A stretch of 64,000 nucleotides of DNA from positions 4,960,001-5,024,000 of the forward strand of contig NZ_CP051204.2 in the NCBI RefSeq assembly GCF_012516375.2, written 5' to 3'. Source of the DNA: Chitinophaga oryzae. Its GTDB lineage: Bacteria > Bacteroidota > Bacteroidia > Chitinophagales > Chitinophagaceae. Below the pieces are notes generated by a model. The model ran no database searches. It worked only from the letters and a program-made list of their open reading frames with translations, and was not told where the DNA came from. A program made the translations under genes and the position numbers. Each line of letters starts with the position of its first letter. Position 1 is the stretch's first letter. Positions 17,166 to 26,021 of this stretch are shown here, in pieces.

Positions 17166-20100
17166 TTACAATACCAACGTTTTCCCTTTGGGCACCGCTT
17201 TTGCAGGCTTTGGCAGGAATCCTGCCTGCTGCAGCTCCCGCACACTGTCTTTCACCGCCCTTATAATCTGGCGTACATGTTCGTCGGTATGGGCATCGGA
17301 CAGGAAGCAGGTCCTTCCCTCCCATATATATACCCCTTTCTCCAGCAGGTGATAGAAAAAGAGGTCCATATTGGAGGTAATGGCGAAATAGAACAGTGAG
17401 CCGAAATTATGTACGTCCATCGGTACGTTGTTCTCTTTCAGGAAGGCCGACAGCTCGCTGACCAGCCTGGTGGTACGGGCATTCAGTTGTTCCTGCAACG
17501 CGGGGCCCCGCTGCTGCAGTTCTTTCAGCAACGCCAGCGTAGCAGACATGCTCAGCGGATGTTTACAGAAGGTACCGGCAAAAAAGGTGGTATCTGTTGC
17601 AGGATAGGAATCGTCGCCGTACTGCCACATGCCGCCGTCCAGTGCGTCCATATACTTACGGGAACCGGCGATAATGCCTATCGGTAACCCGCCGCCCGCT
17701 ATCTTACCGTAAGTGGCCAGGTCGGCGCGTACGCCAAAATACGCCTGTGCCCCGCCGGGATGGATGCGGAAGCCGGTGATCATCTCGTCAAAGATCAGGG
17801 CGATGTCTTCTGCGGCGGTCATATCGCGCAGGGCGTGCAGCAACGCTTTGGGCTGATACCCCGGCTTACGGCTCTGTACCGGTTCCACCAGTACGGCGGC
17901 CAGTTCATGCTTATGTGCGCGTATCTGTTCCACCACATCGGGATGATGATAGTCAAATATCAATACATCTGCCACCATGTTATGAACGATGCCGGCGGCC
18001 ATGGGTACGCCTGCATGGCTTCTCTCCAGGTCTTCCGGAGCGGCCAGCGTACCATCGAAATGGCCGTGATAGGAGCCGGCGAAGACGGCCACCTTTTTTC
18101 TGCCGGTAACGGTGCGGGCCAGCCTCACGGCGGTCATCACCGCTTCGGTTCCGGAGTTGTGGAAGCTGGCGCGTTCTGTTCCGGTGAGCGATGTCACCAG
18201 TTCAGCTACCTGGCCGGCCAGCGGTGTTTGCGGCCCCAGCTGGAAGCCCTGCTGCAGCTGCTGCTGAAGGGCGTCGATGATCGCCGGCGGACAATGCCCC
18301 AGCAGGTCTACACCAAAGCCCATCGCCAGGTCGATGTAGGTATTGCCGTCCAGGTCCGTGATGGTAGCGCCGGCAGACGAAGCCGCCTGGATAGGATATA
18401 CCAGTTCCTTGGTAGAGAAACGGAACCCCGCCGAAGCACGGTTGTCCGTCAATACTGACCTGTATTGCTGTGTATGCGCTTTTGATTTTTGTGTTTTGAG
18501 ATTATACCGGCGGATAAACGCATCCAGGTACTGTTGCTGCTCCTCGCTGTAGCCGGACTGCCCGGGGCGGGTTTCCATTTTAGGAAAAATGGAACGATGC
18601 TGCACCGGCGCTTTCGTTACTTCGGCGGCGACCGGCGCGGGAAGCGTTGTGCCGTTGCCGTTAGCCTTTATGCCTGCTGCCGCTTCGGCAGGCAGTTGTC
18701 CGGTACCCAGGTGCTGTGACAACAGCGTCAGCTGTTGCTCCAGGAAATCGAACAAACGTTGCGATACGGCAGGATCGGCCGGACCTGAATGGTGCACGGC
18801 CCCGTTGGTTTTTACGGGAGCTGTCGCCGCCAGCTTTACCGCCGGAGCTACCGCCGGTACTTCCTGCGCTACGGGTAGCGGCGCTGCTGCAGGCGTAGCT
18901 TCCGGTATGCCGTCGGCGATATAGTCCGTTATCAGCCGGATGGTCGTCAGCGTTTCAAACAGCTGCCGGATACTGAAATTGACGTTGTATTTTTTTTCTA
19001 TCTTCCTGATGGCGCTCGCCAGCACCAGCGAGTCGGCGCCCATTTCCAGGAACCGGGCATGTATATCAATATCAGCGGCGGGCATCTTCAGCAGGCTGCT
19101 GAAGATGTCGGTAATATCCCGCAGTATGGCGGCACGCTGGGACGATGCATGAGGAGTGTCGGTCATAATCTTGTTTTTTTGTTCGTATTGCGGATGGGTA
19201 ACAGGTAGTATTTCTTTTTCAAAGGCCCAGTAACGCTGACGGTTAAACGAATACACCGGCAGATGTGCTCTTCGCTGGTCCTGCTGGTCAAACAGCTGTT
19301 CTGCCCGGACAGGCAATCCTTTGACATATAACGTCAGTAATGCCTGCAGCATCATGTCCCAGGAGGAATGCCCGATTTTCATGCAGGGCAGCAGGCAGTC
19401 TTCCGCATATGCCGCGGTGAGCTGCACCATCGACAGCAGGTTGGGCTGCGGGCCCAGCTCCATCAGGATGTCGCCACCCAGCGCGGAGATGGTCTGTATA
19501 CTTTTGGCGAACATTACCGGCGAAATGATCTGATCGCACCAGTAACGATGGTCCGGTATTTCCGTCATCACCTCCCCGGTGATATTGGAAATCAGCTGCA
19601 GCCTGGACGGCCGGAAATCGATCTGCTTCGCCACCGTACGGAATTCGTCCAGCATCGTCTCCATCAGCGGAGAGTGCGACGCATGGGCTATCAGGAGCGG
19701 GCGACTGTCGATGCCGGCCTCTTTCAGCGACACCAGCGCGTCGGCCACCGCCTGTTTTTTTCCGGAGATGACTGTCAGCGCCGGCCCGTTCACCGCTGCA
19801 ATGGAGAGATCTTTTCCGTAAGGCAGGATCATGGTGCTCACTTCTTCCACCGGGGCGAAGACGGTCGCCATAGCGCCCGGTTCTTTCACCGCCTGCATCA
19901 GCCGCGCTCTTTCGGTGACCAGCTTCAGCCCGTCGTCCAGGCTGAACACACCTGCCACATAGGCGGCGGCGTATTCGCCCACACTATGGCCGGCAACGAT
20001 GGCGGGCGACAAGCCCCATGACTTCCATACTTCGGCCAGCGCACAGGAAACAACATAGAGGGCCGGCTGGAAATACGTCATCTGCAGCAGCAACTCGTTG

Positions 20101-23100
20101 GATGCCTCCTTCTCCATTTTGTAAAGCAGGGTGGTCAGGGAGATACCCCACTGCCCTTCCAGCCAGCCGTCGCAATGATCTATCACCTGCCGGAAGACGG
20201 CGTTGTGTTCATATAGTTCGATGCCCATGTTCCGGTACTGTGAACCGCCGCCGGTGAAAAGCCATACCAGCTGGCCATCGCGGGGTTGTACCCTGCCGGA
20301 CAGCACCTGCTCCGTATAAGCGTTTTCGTTATAAGCGCGTAAACGTTGCACCGCCTCTGTTACAGAAGCCGCGGGAAAGGCAATGCGATAAGGGAATGCT
20401 TCTCTCGTGGTGAAAGTACTCCAGCCGATAGCTGCCAATGTATCCGTAGTGCCCGTAAGCGCAGCAGCATAGCGCGCTGCCAGCGACTGCAAGGCAGCAG
20501 GTGATTTGGCCGACAGCGTCAGCGGGCAGGATGGCCGCTGTACTAACGGCGCCGGTGCTACGTTGCCGGCAACCGCCGGTGCTTCTTCGAGTATCAGGTG
20601 CACGTTGGTGCCGCTAAGTCCGAAAGAGCTGATGGCCGCACGCCTGGGCGTGGTGACAGCGGGCCAGTCCGTCGGCCTGTCCACCACCTTCAGCTGCATG
20701 TCTTTCCAGGGTATATAACTGCTGGGGGTATTAAAGTTAAGGGTAGCGGGCAGCTGTTGCTGTTGCAGTGACAATACAGTCTTGATAAGCCCCGCGATGC
20801 CGGCTGCCGCTTCGAGGTGACCGATATTGGATTTCACGGCGCCCAGCAGCAGCGGATTATCCGTCCCGCGGGACTGCCCGTACACCGCCTGCAGCGCCTG
20901 CGCCTCTACCGGGTCGCCCAGTTTGGTGCCCGTTCCATGCGCTTCCACATATTGCACGGTATGCGGCTCCACTCCTGCCTGCTGCAGGGCTTTCCGGATC
21001 ACCTGCTGCTGTGCGAGGCCGTTGGGCGCAGTAAGGCCGTTGCTTTGTCCGTCGTGGTTCACCGCCGATCCTTTGATGACGGCCAGTATGGTATCGCCAT
21101 CCCGCTGCGCGTCGCTGAGGCGCTTCAGCACAATCATACCGGCGCCTTCCCCCCTGACGTAGCCATCCGCCGTTTCGTCGAATGCGTGGCATTGCCCGGT
21201 GGGAGACAGCGCTTTCATGCGGCACAGCCGTATCGTGGTATCCGGTGAGAGCATCAGGTTCACCCCTCCTGCCAGCGCCAGCGAACATTCCCCCAGCAGC
21301 AGATGCTGACAGGCCTGGTGGACGCTGAGCAGCGACGAGGAACAGGCGGTGTCCAGCTGCAGCACGGGCCCATGGAAGTCGAACAGGTAGGCGATCCTTC
21401 CCGCCGCCACGCTCCGCTGCAGCCCCAGCGTGCTGAAAGCATCTTCGAACAAAGCCGGCGGCGTATGGTCTTCCACGATCTGCTGATAATCGTCGGTGCC
21501 CAGCCCTACAAACACGCCGGTGTCGCTGCCTCTCAGGGAAGACGGACGGATACCGGCATGCTCCATGGCTTCCCAGCTGACTTCCAGCAACAAACGCTGC
21601 TGAGGGTCCATCCCTGCGGCCTCCCTGGGAGAGATACCGAAGAACACCGGATCGAACTGGTCCGCCTGTTCGATAAAACCGCCATGCCGGGTGTACATTT
21701 TTCCCGTTTCGTCTTCATCAGCGCTATAGTAACGCTCCACCGGCCAGCGGTCCGCCGGCACTACGGTCACGCCGCTACGTTGCTGGCGCAACAGTTCCCA
21801 GAAGGCGGCAGGACTGTCCGCAGCACCGGGAAATCGGCATCCCATACCGATGACGGCAATTTTTTCTTCAGCTCCCTGTGGCTGCCGCTGCGCTTCTGTG
21901 CCGGCAACAGCTGTCCCTGAAAGGTGCGCCGCCAGCGCTGTGGCCGTGGTATAGTTATAGATAAGCGTCTTGTCTACCGGCATGCCCAGCCATTGTTCCA
22001 GATCGGCCGCCAGCATGACAGCCTGCATGGAGGTGAGGCCGTATTCCGCAAATACCCGGTCGGCCGACAGCACCGCTGCCGACAGCTTAAAACGCTGTTG
22101 CAGCCACTGCTGCAGCCAATCGCGGATCTCGGAAAAACTGCGTGCAGCCGTTTGCTTTAGTAGCAGGGTTTTCTGTTGCGCGGCAGTTATTTCACCGATA
22201 ACATCCGCATACAGGCCCTGGCGGTAGTCTTCGGCGAAAGTATACCGCTTCACTTTCCCGCTGGTGGTTTTAGGCACTTTCCGCACGGGCAGCACATGTT
22301 TCACTTCCAGGCCCAGCCGGGAGGCCACACAGCTTTTGATGGCGGCGATAACGGGCAGGAATTTCTCTATGGAGGATTTATGGATGGTAAATACCACGAT
22401 GGCTTCTGTGCCGGTGTCTTCATCCGGTACGCCGCAGGCCACTACTTTACCGGTTTCGGCCCCGGTCCCGTGTTCTATCGTATGTTCGATATCATGCGGA
22501 TAAACGTTCATACCGTTGACGAAAATGATATCTTTCGAGCGTCCGGTGATATACAGGTAGCCGTCGAGCATAAAACCGGTATCGCCGGTATTGAGCCAGC
22601 CGTTGCGGATAGCGGCCGTTGTTGCTGTTTCGTTATTGTAATAGCGCGCGGTCACCGCATCGCCCTGTATCTGCACGAGGCCGAGGTGGCCGTCCGGCAG
22701 CGGCTTGCCGGCATCGTTGGTGATGCTCACCGCCACGCCACCGATGATTTTCCCCAGGTTCACTATTTCGAGGCTTTCCACCGCCTCTTCCTGCTGGTAG
22801 CTGATCGCCACCGGCTGCCCTGTCACCAGGGAATCCCGGCGGACAAACAGGCTGGTCATCGCGGCGCCGATATCTCCGAAGGTTACCTCCAGCGTGCCTT
22901 CTGCCAGCCCGTATCCCGGGAACATCGCCGCGGGGTCCAGCTGATAATCCGCCATTACGGTCATGAACTGGCGGCACAGCGGCGCCGATATCGGCTCCGC
23001 CCCGTTGAGGATGATCCGCAGCGAGGAGAAGTCAAGCCCCTCGCCTTTTTCCGGGGTAAACTGGTTCAGATAGTACTTATACCCGAAGTTGGGTGAACCG

Positions 23101-23873
23101 GTTACCGTAACGCGGTGTTCCGATATTTTCTGCATCCATAACAACGGGTTTCTGATAAACAGGTCCGTCGGCAGGATGTAGTGATTTAAGCCGGCGGCGA
23201 AAGGATACAGGTGAAACCCGATCAGTCCCATATCGTGTGTGAGCGGCATCCAGCTCAGGTGACTGTCACGTTCGGTCAACCGATGTGCGGTAATTGCTTC
23301 CCATATATTGGTCACCAGGTTTTTGTGCGTCAGCACCACCCCTTTGGGGTTACCGGTAGATCCCGATGAAAACTGGAGGAAAGCGATGGTTTCAGGGGTA
23401 ACGGGAACGACTATCCCTTGTTGACCGTTATCTTCTTTTTCATCGGTAAAAAGAATACTGTCGAAATCCCGGCTGTCGGCCGCAGCGGCGCCGGAAAGCA
23501 GCTTTTCGGCATGGGCGCGCCTCACCGCCAGCGCAGGCTTATGGAGGAAATTCCTGATCTTAAAGAGCTTCTGCGCGTTCTCCCCTTCATAGGTGACGGC
23601 CACCGGCACAGGAATGATAGCGCCGAGGATACAGGCCCAGAAAACCTGCAGGAAAGTTTTGTTGTCCTCGATCTGCAATACCAGTTCCGTGCCCGGCGTC
23701 AGGCCTTTGGCCTGCAGGTAAGCCAGCCATGATAAGGCGTCTTCATACAGCTGTTGGTACGAAAGGAAATCCTCTTTGTTGCTGCCCGCTACAAAGGTGA
23801 CACCTTTGTGGGGTTCATCTTTGAGTCCGATCAGCATCTGTTGCAGGGTGTCCGGACGCAATGTGTGCTTCAT
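17166..23873 (-). CDS. FAAL-ACP-KS-AT-ACP-aminotransferase megasynthase (beta-amino lipid synthase)
   Basis: Multidomain PKS of 2235 residues. Positions below count from an in-frame ATG at 23939, 22 codons upstream; ATG 23873 (MKHTLRPDTL) is preferred because it fits family N-termini. Domains: fatty acyl-AMP ligase 25-575 (FSSGSTGNPKG, TGDTGF, YPHDIE); ACP1 603-675 (Ser637); ketosynthase 692-1118 (Cys866 in DTACSSS, His1001, His1041); acyltransferase 1225-1520 (GHSVGEY Ser1319; HASH motif at 1419-1422, so extender choice is unclear); ACP2 1602-1675 (Ser1637); Ala/Pro linker; class III PLP aminotransferase 1835-2240 (Lys2079 in YGKIAGGG). Expected reaction: load a fatty acid, extend once, aminate the beta-keto group, as in MycA/ItuA. 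There is no KR, C, TE or reductase domain. Monocistronic. Confidence 0.92.
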   Translation of the reverse strand: MKHTLRPDTLQQMLIGLKDEPHKGVTFVAGSNKEDFLSYQQLYEDALSWLAYLQAKGLTPGTELVLQIEDNKTFLQVFWACILGAIIPVPVAVTYEGENAQKLFKIRNFLHKPALAVRRAHAEKLLSGAAAADSRDFDSILFTDEKEDNGQQGIVVPVTPETIAFLQFSSGSTGNPKGVVLTHKNLVTNIWEAITAHRLTERDSHLSWMPLTHDMGLIGFHLYPFAAGLNHYILPTDLFIRNPLLWMQKISEHRVTVTGSPNFGYKYYLNQFTPEKGEGLDFSSLRIILNGAEPISAPLCRQFMTVMADYQLDPAAMFPGYGLAEGTLEVTFGDIGAAMTSLFVRRDSLVTGQPVAISYQQEEAVESLEIVNLGKIIGGVAVSITNDAGKPLPDGHLGLVQIQGDAVTARYYNNETATTAAIRNGWLNTGDTGFMLDGYLYITGRSKDIIFVNGMNVYPHDIEHTIEHGTGAETGKVVACGVPDEDTGTEAIVVFTIHKSSIEKFLPVIAAIKSCVASRLGLEVKHVLPVRKVPKTTSGKVKRYTFAEDYRQGLYADVIGEITAAQQKTLLLKQTAARSFSEIRDWLQQWLQQRFKLSAAVLSADRVFAEYGLTSMQAVMLAADLEQWLGMPVDKTLIYNYTTATALAAHLSGTAVAGTEAQRQPQGAEEKIAVIGMGCRFPGAADSPAAFWELLRQQRSGVTVVPADRWPVERYYSADEDETGKMYTRHGGFIEQADQFDPVFFGISPREAAGMDPQQRLLLEVSWEAMEHAGIRPSSLRGSDTGVFVGLGTDDYQQIVEDHTPPALFEDAFSTLGLQRSVAAGRIAYLFDFHGPVLQLDTACSSSLLSVHQACQHLLLGECSLALAGGVNLMLSPDTTIRLCRMKALSPTGQCHAFDETADGYVRGEGAGMIVLKRLSDAQRDGDTILAVIKGSAVNHDGQSNGLTAPNGLAQQQVIRKALQQAGVEPHTVQYVEAHGTGTKLGDPVEAQALQAVYGQSRGTDNPLLLGAVKSNIGHLEAAAGIAGLIKTVLSLQQQQLPATLNFNTPSSYIPWKDMQLKVVDRPTDWPAVTTPRRAAISSFGLSGTNVHLILEEAPAVAGNVAPAPLVQRPSCPLTLSAKSPAALQSLAARYAAALTGTTDTLAAIGWSTFTTREAFPYRIAFPAASVTEAVQRLRAYNENAYTEQVLSGRVQPRDGQLVWLFTGGGSQYRNMGIELYEHNAVFRQVIDHCDGWLEGQWGISLTTLLYKMEKEASNELLLQMTYFQPALYVVSCALAEVWKSWGLSPAIVAGHSVGEYAAAYVAGVFSLDDGLKLVTERARLMQAVKEPGAMATVFAPVEEVSTMILPYGKDLSIAAVNGPALTVISGKKQAVADALVSLKEAGIDSRPLLIAHASHSPLMETMLDEFRTVAKQIDFRPSRLQLISNITGEVMTEIPDHRYWCDQIISPVMFAKSIQTISALGGDILMELGPQPNLLSMVQLTAAYAEDCLLPCMKIGHSSWDMMLQALLTLYVKGLPVRAEQLFDQQDQRRAHLPVYSFNRQRYWAFEKEILPVTHPQYEQKNKIMTDTPHASSQRAAILRDITDIFSSLLKMPAADIDIHARFLEMGADSLVLASAIRKIEKKYNVNFSIRQLFETLTTIRLITDYIADGIPEATPAAAPLPVAQEVPAVAPAVKLAATAPVKTNGAVHHSGPADPAVSQRLFDFLEQQLTLLSQHLGTGQLPAEAAAGIKANGNGTTLPAPVAAEVTKAPVQHRSIFPKMETRPGQSGYSEEQQQYLDAFIRRYNLKTQKSKAHTQQYRSVLTDNRASAGFRFSTKELVYPIQAASSAGATITDLDGNTYIDLAMGFGVDLLGHCPPAIIDALQQQLQQGFQLGPQTPLAGQVAELVTSLTGTERASFHNSGTEAVMTAVRLARTVTGRKKVAVFAGSYHGHFDGTLAAPEDLERSHAGVPMAAGIVHNMVADVLIFDYHHPDVVEQIRAHKHELAAVLVEPVQSRKPGYQPKALLHALRDMTAAEDIALIFDEMITGFRIHPGGAQAYFGVRADLATYGKIAGGGLPIGIIAGSRKYMDALDGGMWQYGDDSYPATDTTFFAGTFCKHPLSMSATLALLKELQQRGPALQEQLNARTTRLVSELSAFLKENNVPMDVHNFGSLFYFAITSNMDLFFYHLLEKGVYIWEGRTCFLSDAHTDEHVRQIIRAVKDSVRELQQAGFLPKPAKAVPKGKTLVL

Positions 23874-24335
23874 AAACAATACATTTTTGGGAATAGCTTC
23901 GCCATAAGACTGTGTCCTACAGTCTCCGAATGGCGGCATGCTGAATGATGGTATACGTATTTATCTGCGCTGCGTAACACGCAGCGGCAGCAAGGGGGCT
24001 GACCGGAAGGAACAGGATATAGCTGTCGCTATACTGACTCCAGTCACTTAGCACTTGAATATATTACAGTTGAAACAATCCGTGACCGCGGTAAACAAGT
24101 TGGTCAAAGGCCCGTGTCAGATAGGCAGCAGGCTGTTGCGGTTATTTTTGAGTACTTTTTTGATCGTTTTCCTGCATTTTTCCCGGTGAGATAAATACGC
24201 AGGTTGAAACTAAAAATAGGAAAAAATATCAAGTCAAAAAAAAATATCTGATGATTATATTCTACCTTAACGGCCGGTTGCCTGTTGTCCCCTGCCGTCC
24301 ATCAGCTTAACCTGCATACTCCAAAACCGAAGATC
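23874..24335. other. Divergent intergenic region between megasynthase and SUKH-like gene, with two hairpins
   Basis: AGACTGT-GTCCT-ACAGTCT (23907-23925) and CGCTGCGT-AAC-ACGCAGCG (23968-23986) are perfect inverted repeats in the leader of the megasynthase. TGACT-CC-AGTCA (24035-24046) is a third, weaker one. TATTTTTG at 24143-24150 is an exact -7 box on the plus strand but has no -33 partner. The rest is AT-rich and holds no convincing gene. Confidence 0.5.
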
Positions 24336-25028
24336 ATGGGAATGTTTGATTTCTTTAAAAAGAAAGACCAGCCTTTGGCTGCAAAGCCAGCCTACACAGA
24401 CGCCGTAGCGCAGTACCGTCAGTTTTATGACGCCAATCAATCGCAGCCCCTCTCCTTCTATGGCCTTATTCCTTATGAACAAGCTAACAGCACACCTTTT
24501 CACAATTCACCCTACGAACAGACGCTGCTGGTTAACTTCGCGTTTGACGCCGCGTGCGTGTGGGAAGACATCGAAGATGAAGCGGTGGCAGACGAGAAGA
24601 TCAACGCTGTAAAATATGGTAATATCCCCATCGCCCGGGAAGGTTGCGGCATGTACTGGATACTGATCACTACAGGCAAACACCAGGGAGAAGTATGGTT
24701 GCTGACGGAATCCGGCATCACGCCGGTGGCAGAAAACCTGCGCCTGGACACCTGGAAAGAATATCAGTTAAAAAGTGGTAATACTTTCTGGTACCCGGCG
24801 GTAAAACACTGGGGTCCTATCGAAAACGCTTTTTTCCTTAGTCATGCGCCCAAGAAAATGGCCGCTATGGGTAATGACGTTTTTGGCACCAGCAGCAGCA
24901 TGTGCCGGAGTTGCCTTGACTATCTCTCCCGCTGTGCGGTCAAACATCAAAAGGAATTTTTCGTCACCGATCCGGAAGGCACCCGAATATTCGGAACAGA
25001 CGGCCACATTGAACTCATCAAAAACTAA
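24336..25028 (+). CDS. SUKH (SMI1/KNR4)-like protein
   Basis: Cytosolic protein of 230 residues. The central segment (IPIAREGCGMYWILITTGKHQGEVW, then ITPVAENL) resembles the core strand pattern of the SUKH superfamily, whose bacterial members are mostly immunity proteins against polymorphic nuclease toxins. The rest is less typical, including a Cys cluster MCRSCLDYLSRC near the C-terminus. ATG 24336 (MGMFDFFKKK) is chosen over an upstream ATG at 24285 because the charged amphipathic start fits and the earlier residues do not. No toxin is adjacent. A secreted protein gene follows after 28 bp, probably in the same operon. Confidence 0.6.
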   Translation: MGMFDFFKKKDQPLAAKPAYTDAVAQYRQFYDANQSQPLSFYGLIPYEQANSTPFHNSPYEQTLLVNFAFDAACVWEDIEDEAVADEKINAVKYGNIPIAREGCGMYWILITTGKHQGEVWLLTESGITPVAENLRLDTWKEYQLKSGNTFWYPAVKHWGPIENAFFLSHAPKKMAAMGNDVFGTSSSMCRSCLDYLSRCAVKHQKEFFVTDPEGTRIFGTDGHIELIKN

Positions 25029-25056
25029 AACCCCGACCGCTATAGCTTATACACCC

Positions 25057-26001
25057 ATGAAACACTTTTTTATTTTATTACTCGTTGGCCTCTCTGTTTC
25101 TGCTTATGCCCAGCAAAAGAGCGTCGCCATGCTTTCCAAAGAACAGCTGCTCGGCGTGGACGCCTTCCAGGTATTCCGCACCAACAAGTTCCTCAACTAT
25201 AAAGATGTAGACGTGATCAACCAGTATATCGACACGGTATTGTATGAAACGGTGAACGTAAAAAAATCTTACGGTGGAAAAGACTGGCATAAAATAGAGC
25301 AGGAAACGGCCGCCGACTACCGGAAAGACAATCCCGACCTCACCTACACGTTTTCAGACGGCAATATGACTGAATCCTACAGTTATGACCAATCCGCGGT
25401 GCAGCTGCACGGCGATGTAAAAACAGTGTACAATCCAAAAGGATTTCTGCTATTGCAGGAAAAGAAGAGGACTTTCTTATCCTCCGGCCATGTAGAAACA
25501 CAAAGTATCATCAATGAATTCGATAACCAGAACAGGGTGGTTAAGATCATCCGCCGTTTTGAAGACAGCCGGAACAAGGATGCTAACCGCGAAGAAATTG
25601 TCCGTGCAGAATACAGGAAGAACGAGGTGATTGTCAGCAGCGCCAACGGCGTACTGCGATGCGAGCTGGTGCCCGTGAAAGCACCGGGCGCTTATTACTC
25701 CGACCTGTCTGCCCGGGAAACGGCAGACTATTTTATGTATACCCTGAAAAGCGATACTCCCGAAGACGCCCGGAAATACTGTAATGGCGCTGCACTGGAG
25801 AAACTTTCCGCAGTACTGGCCGGACAAAAAATAAGTAAAGTCTCTTCGATGGGCGGTTCGGGTACCTTTTCGACCGCGAAAGTAACCATGGAAGAGACCT
25901 GGAAGATCACCTATGCCGGCGGCAGTGAAGTACAGAAAGCGGTAAAGTTCAGCCTTGTCAACACGGAACAAGGCTGGAGAATTAATGACTTTACCCTGTA
26001 G
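25057..26001 (+). CDS. Secreted protein of unknown function, 314 aa
   Basis: ATG 25057 gives a clear signal peptide (MKHFFILLLVGLSVSAYAQ, cleavage near residue 19). The frame is open further upstream to 24844, but that part overlaps the SUKH-like gene. The mature part has the repeated VKTVYNPKGFLLLQEKK / IINEFDNQNRVVKIIR pattern of YD/RHS-like sheet proteins and ends in a domain like SnoaL/DUF4878 lipoproteins (KYCNGAALEKL, WKITYAGG, WRINDFTL). It converges on the OYE gene with 20 bp between stops. No specific family is assigned. Confidence 0.75.
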   Translation: MKHFFILLLVGLSVSAYAQQKSVAMLSKEQLLGVDAFQVFRTNKFLNYKDVDVINQYIDTVLYETVNVKKSYGGKDWHKIEQETAADYRKDNPDLTYTFSDGNMTESYSYDQSAVQLHGDVKTVYNPKGFLLLQEKKRTFLSSGHVETQSIINEFDNQNRVVKIIRRFEDSRNKDANREEIVRAEYRKNEVIVSSANGVLRCELVPVKAPGAYYSDLSARETADYFMYTLKSDTPEDARKYCNGAALEKLSAVLAGQKISKVSSMGGSGTFSTAKVTMEETWKITYAGGSEVQKAVKFSLVNTEQGWRINDFTL

Positions 26002-26021
26002 TGGAAGATTTTAATGTCCTG

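Noticed and set aside
23939..24052. 37-codon plus-strand frame upstream of the SUKH-like gene
   Set aside because: No ribosome binding site, composition like random sequence, and two palindromes of the megasynthase leader lie next to or within it.
24844..25056. N-terminal extension of the secreted protein to an ATG at 24844
   Set aside because: It lies inside the SUKH-like gene in another frame, and the signal peptide at ATG 25057 marks the real start.
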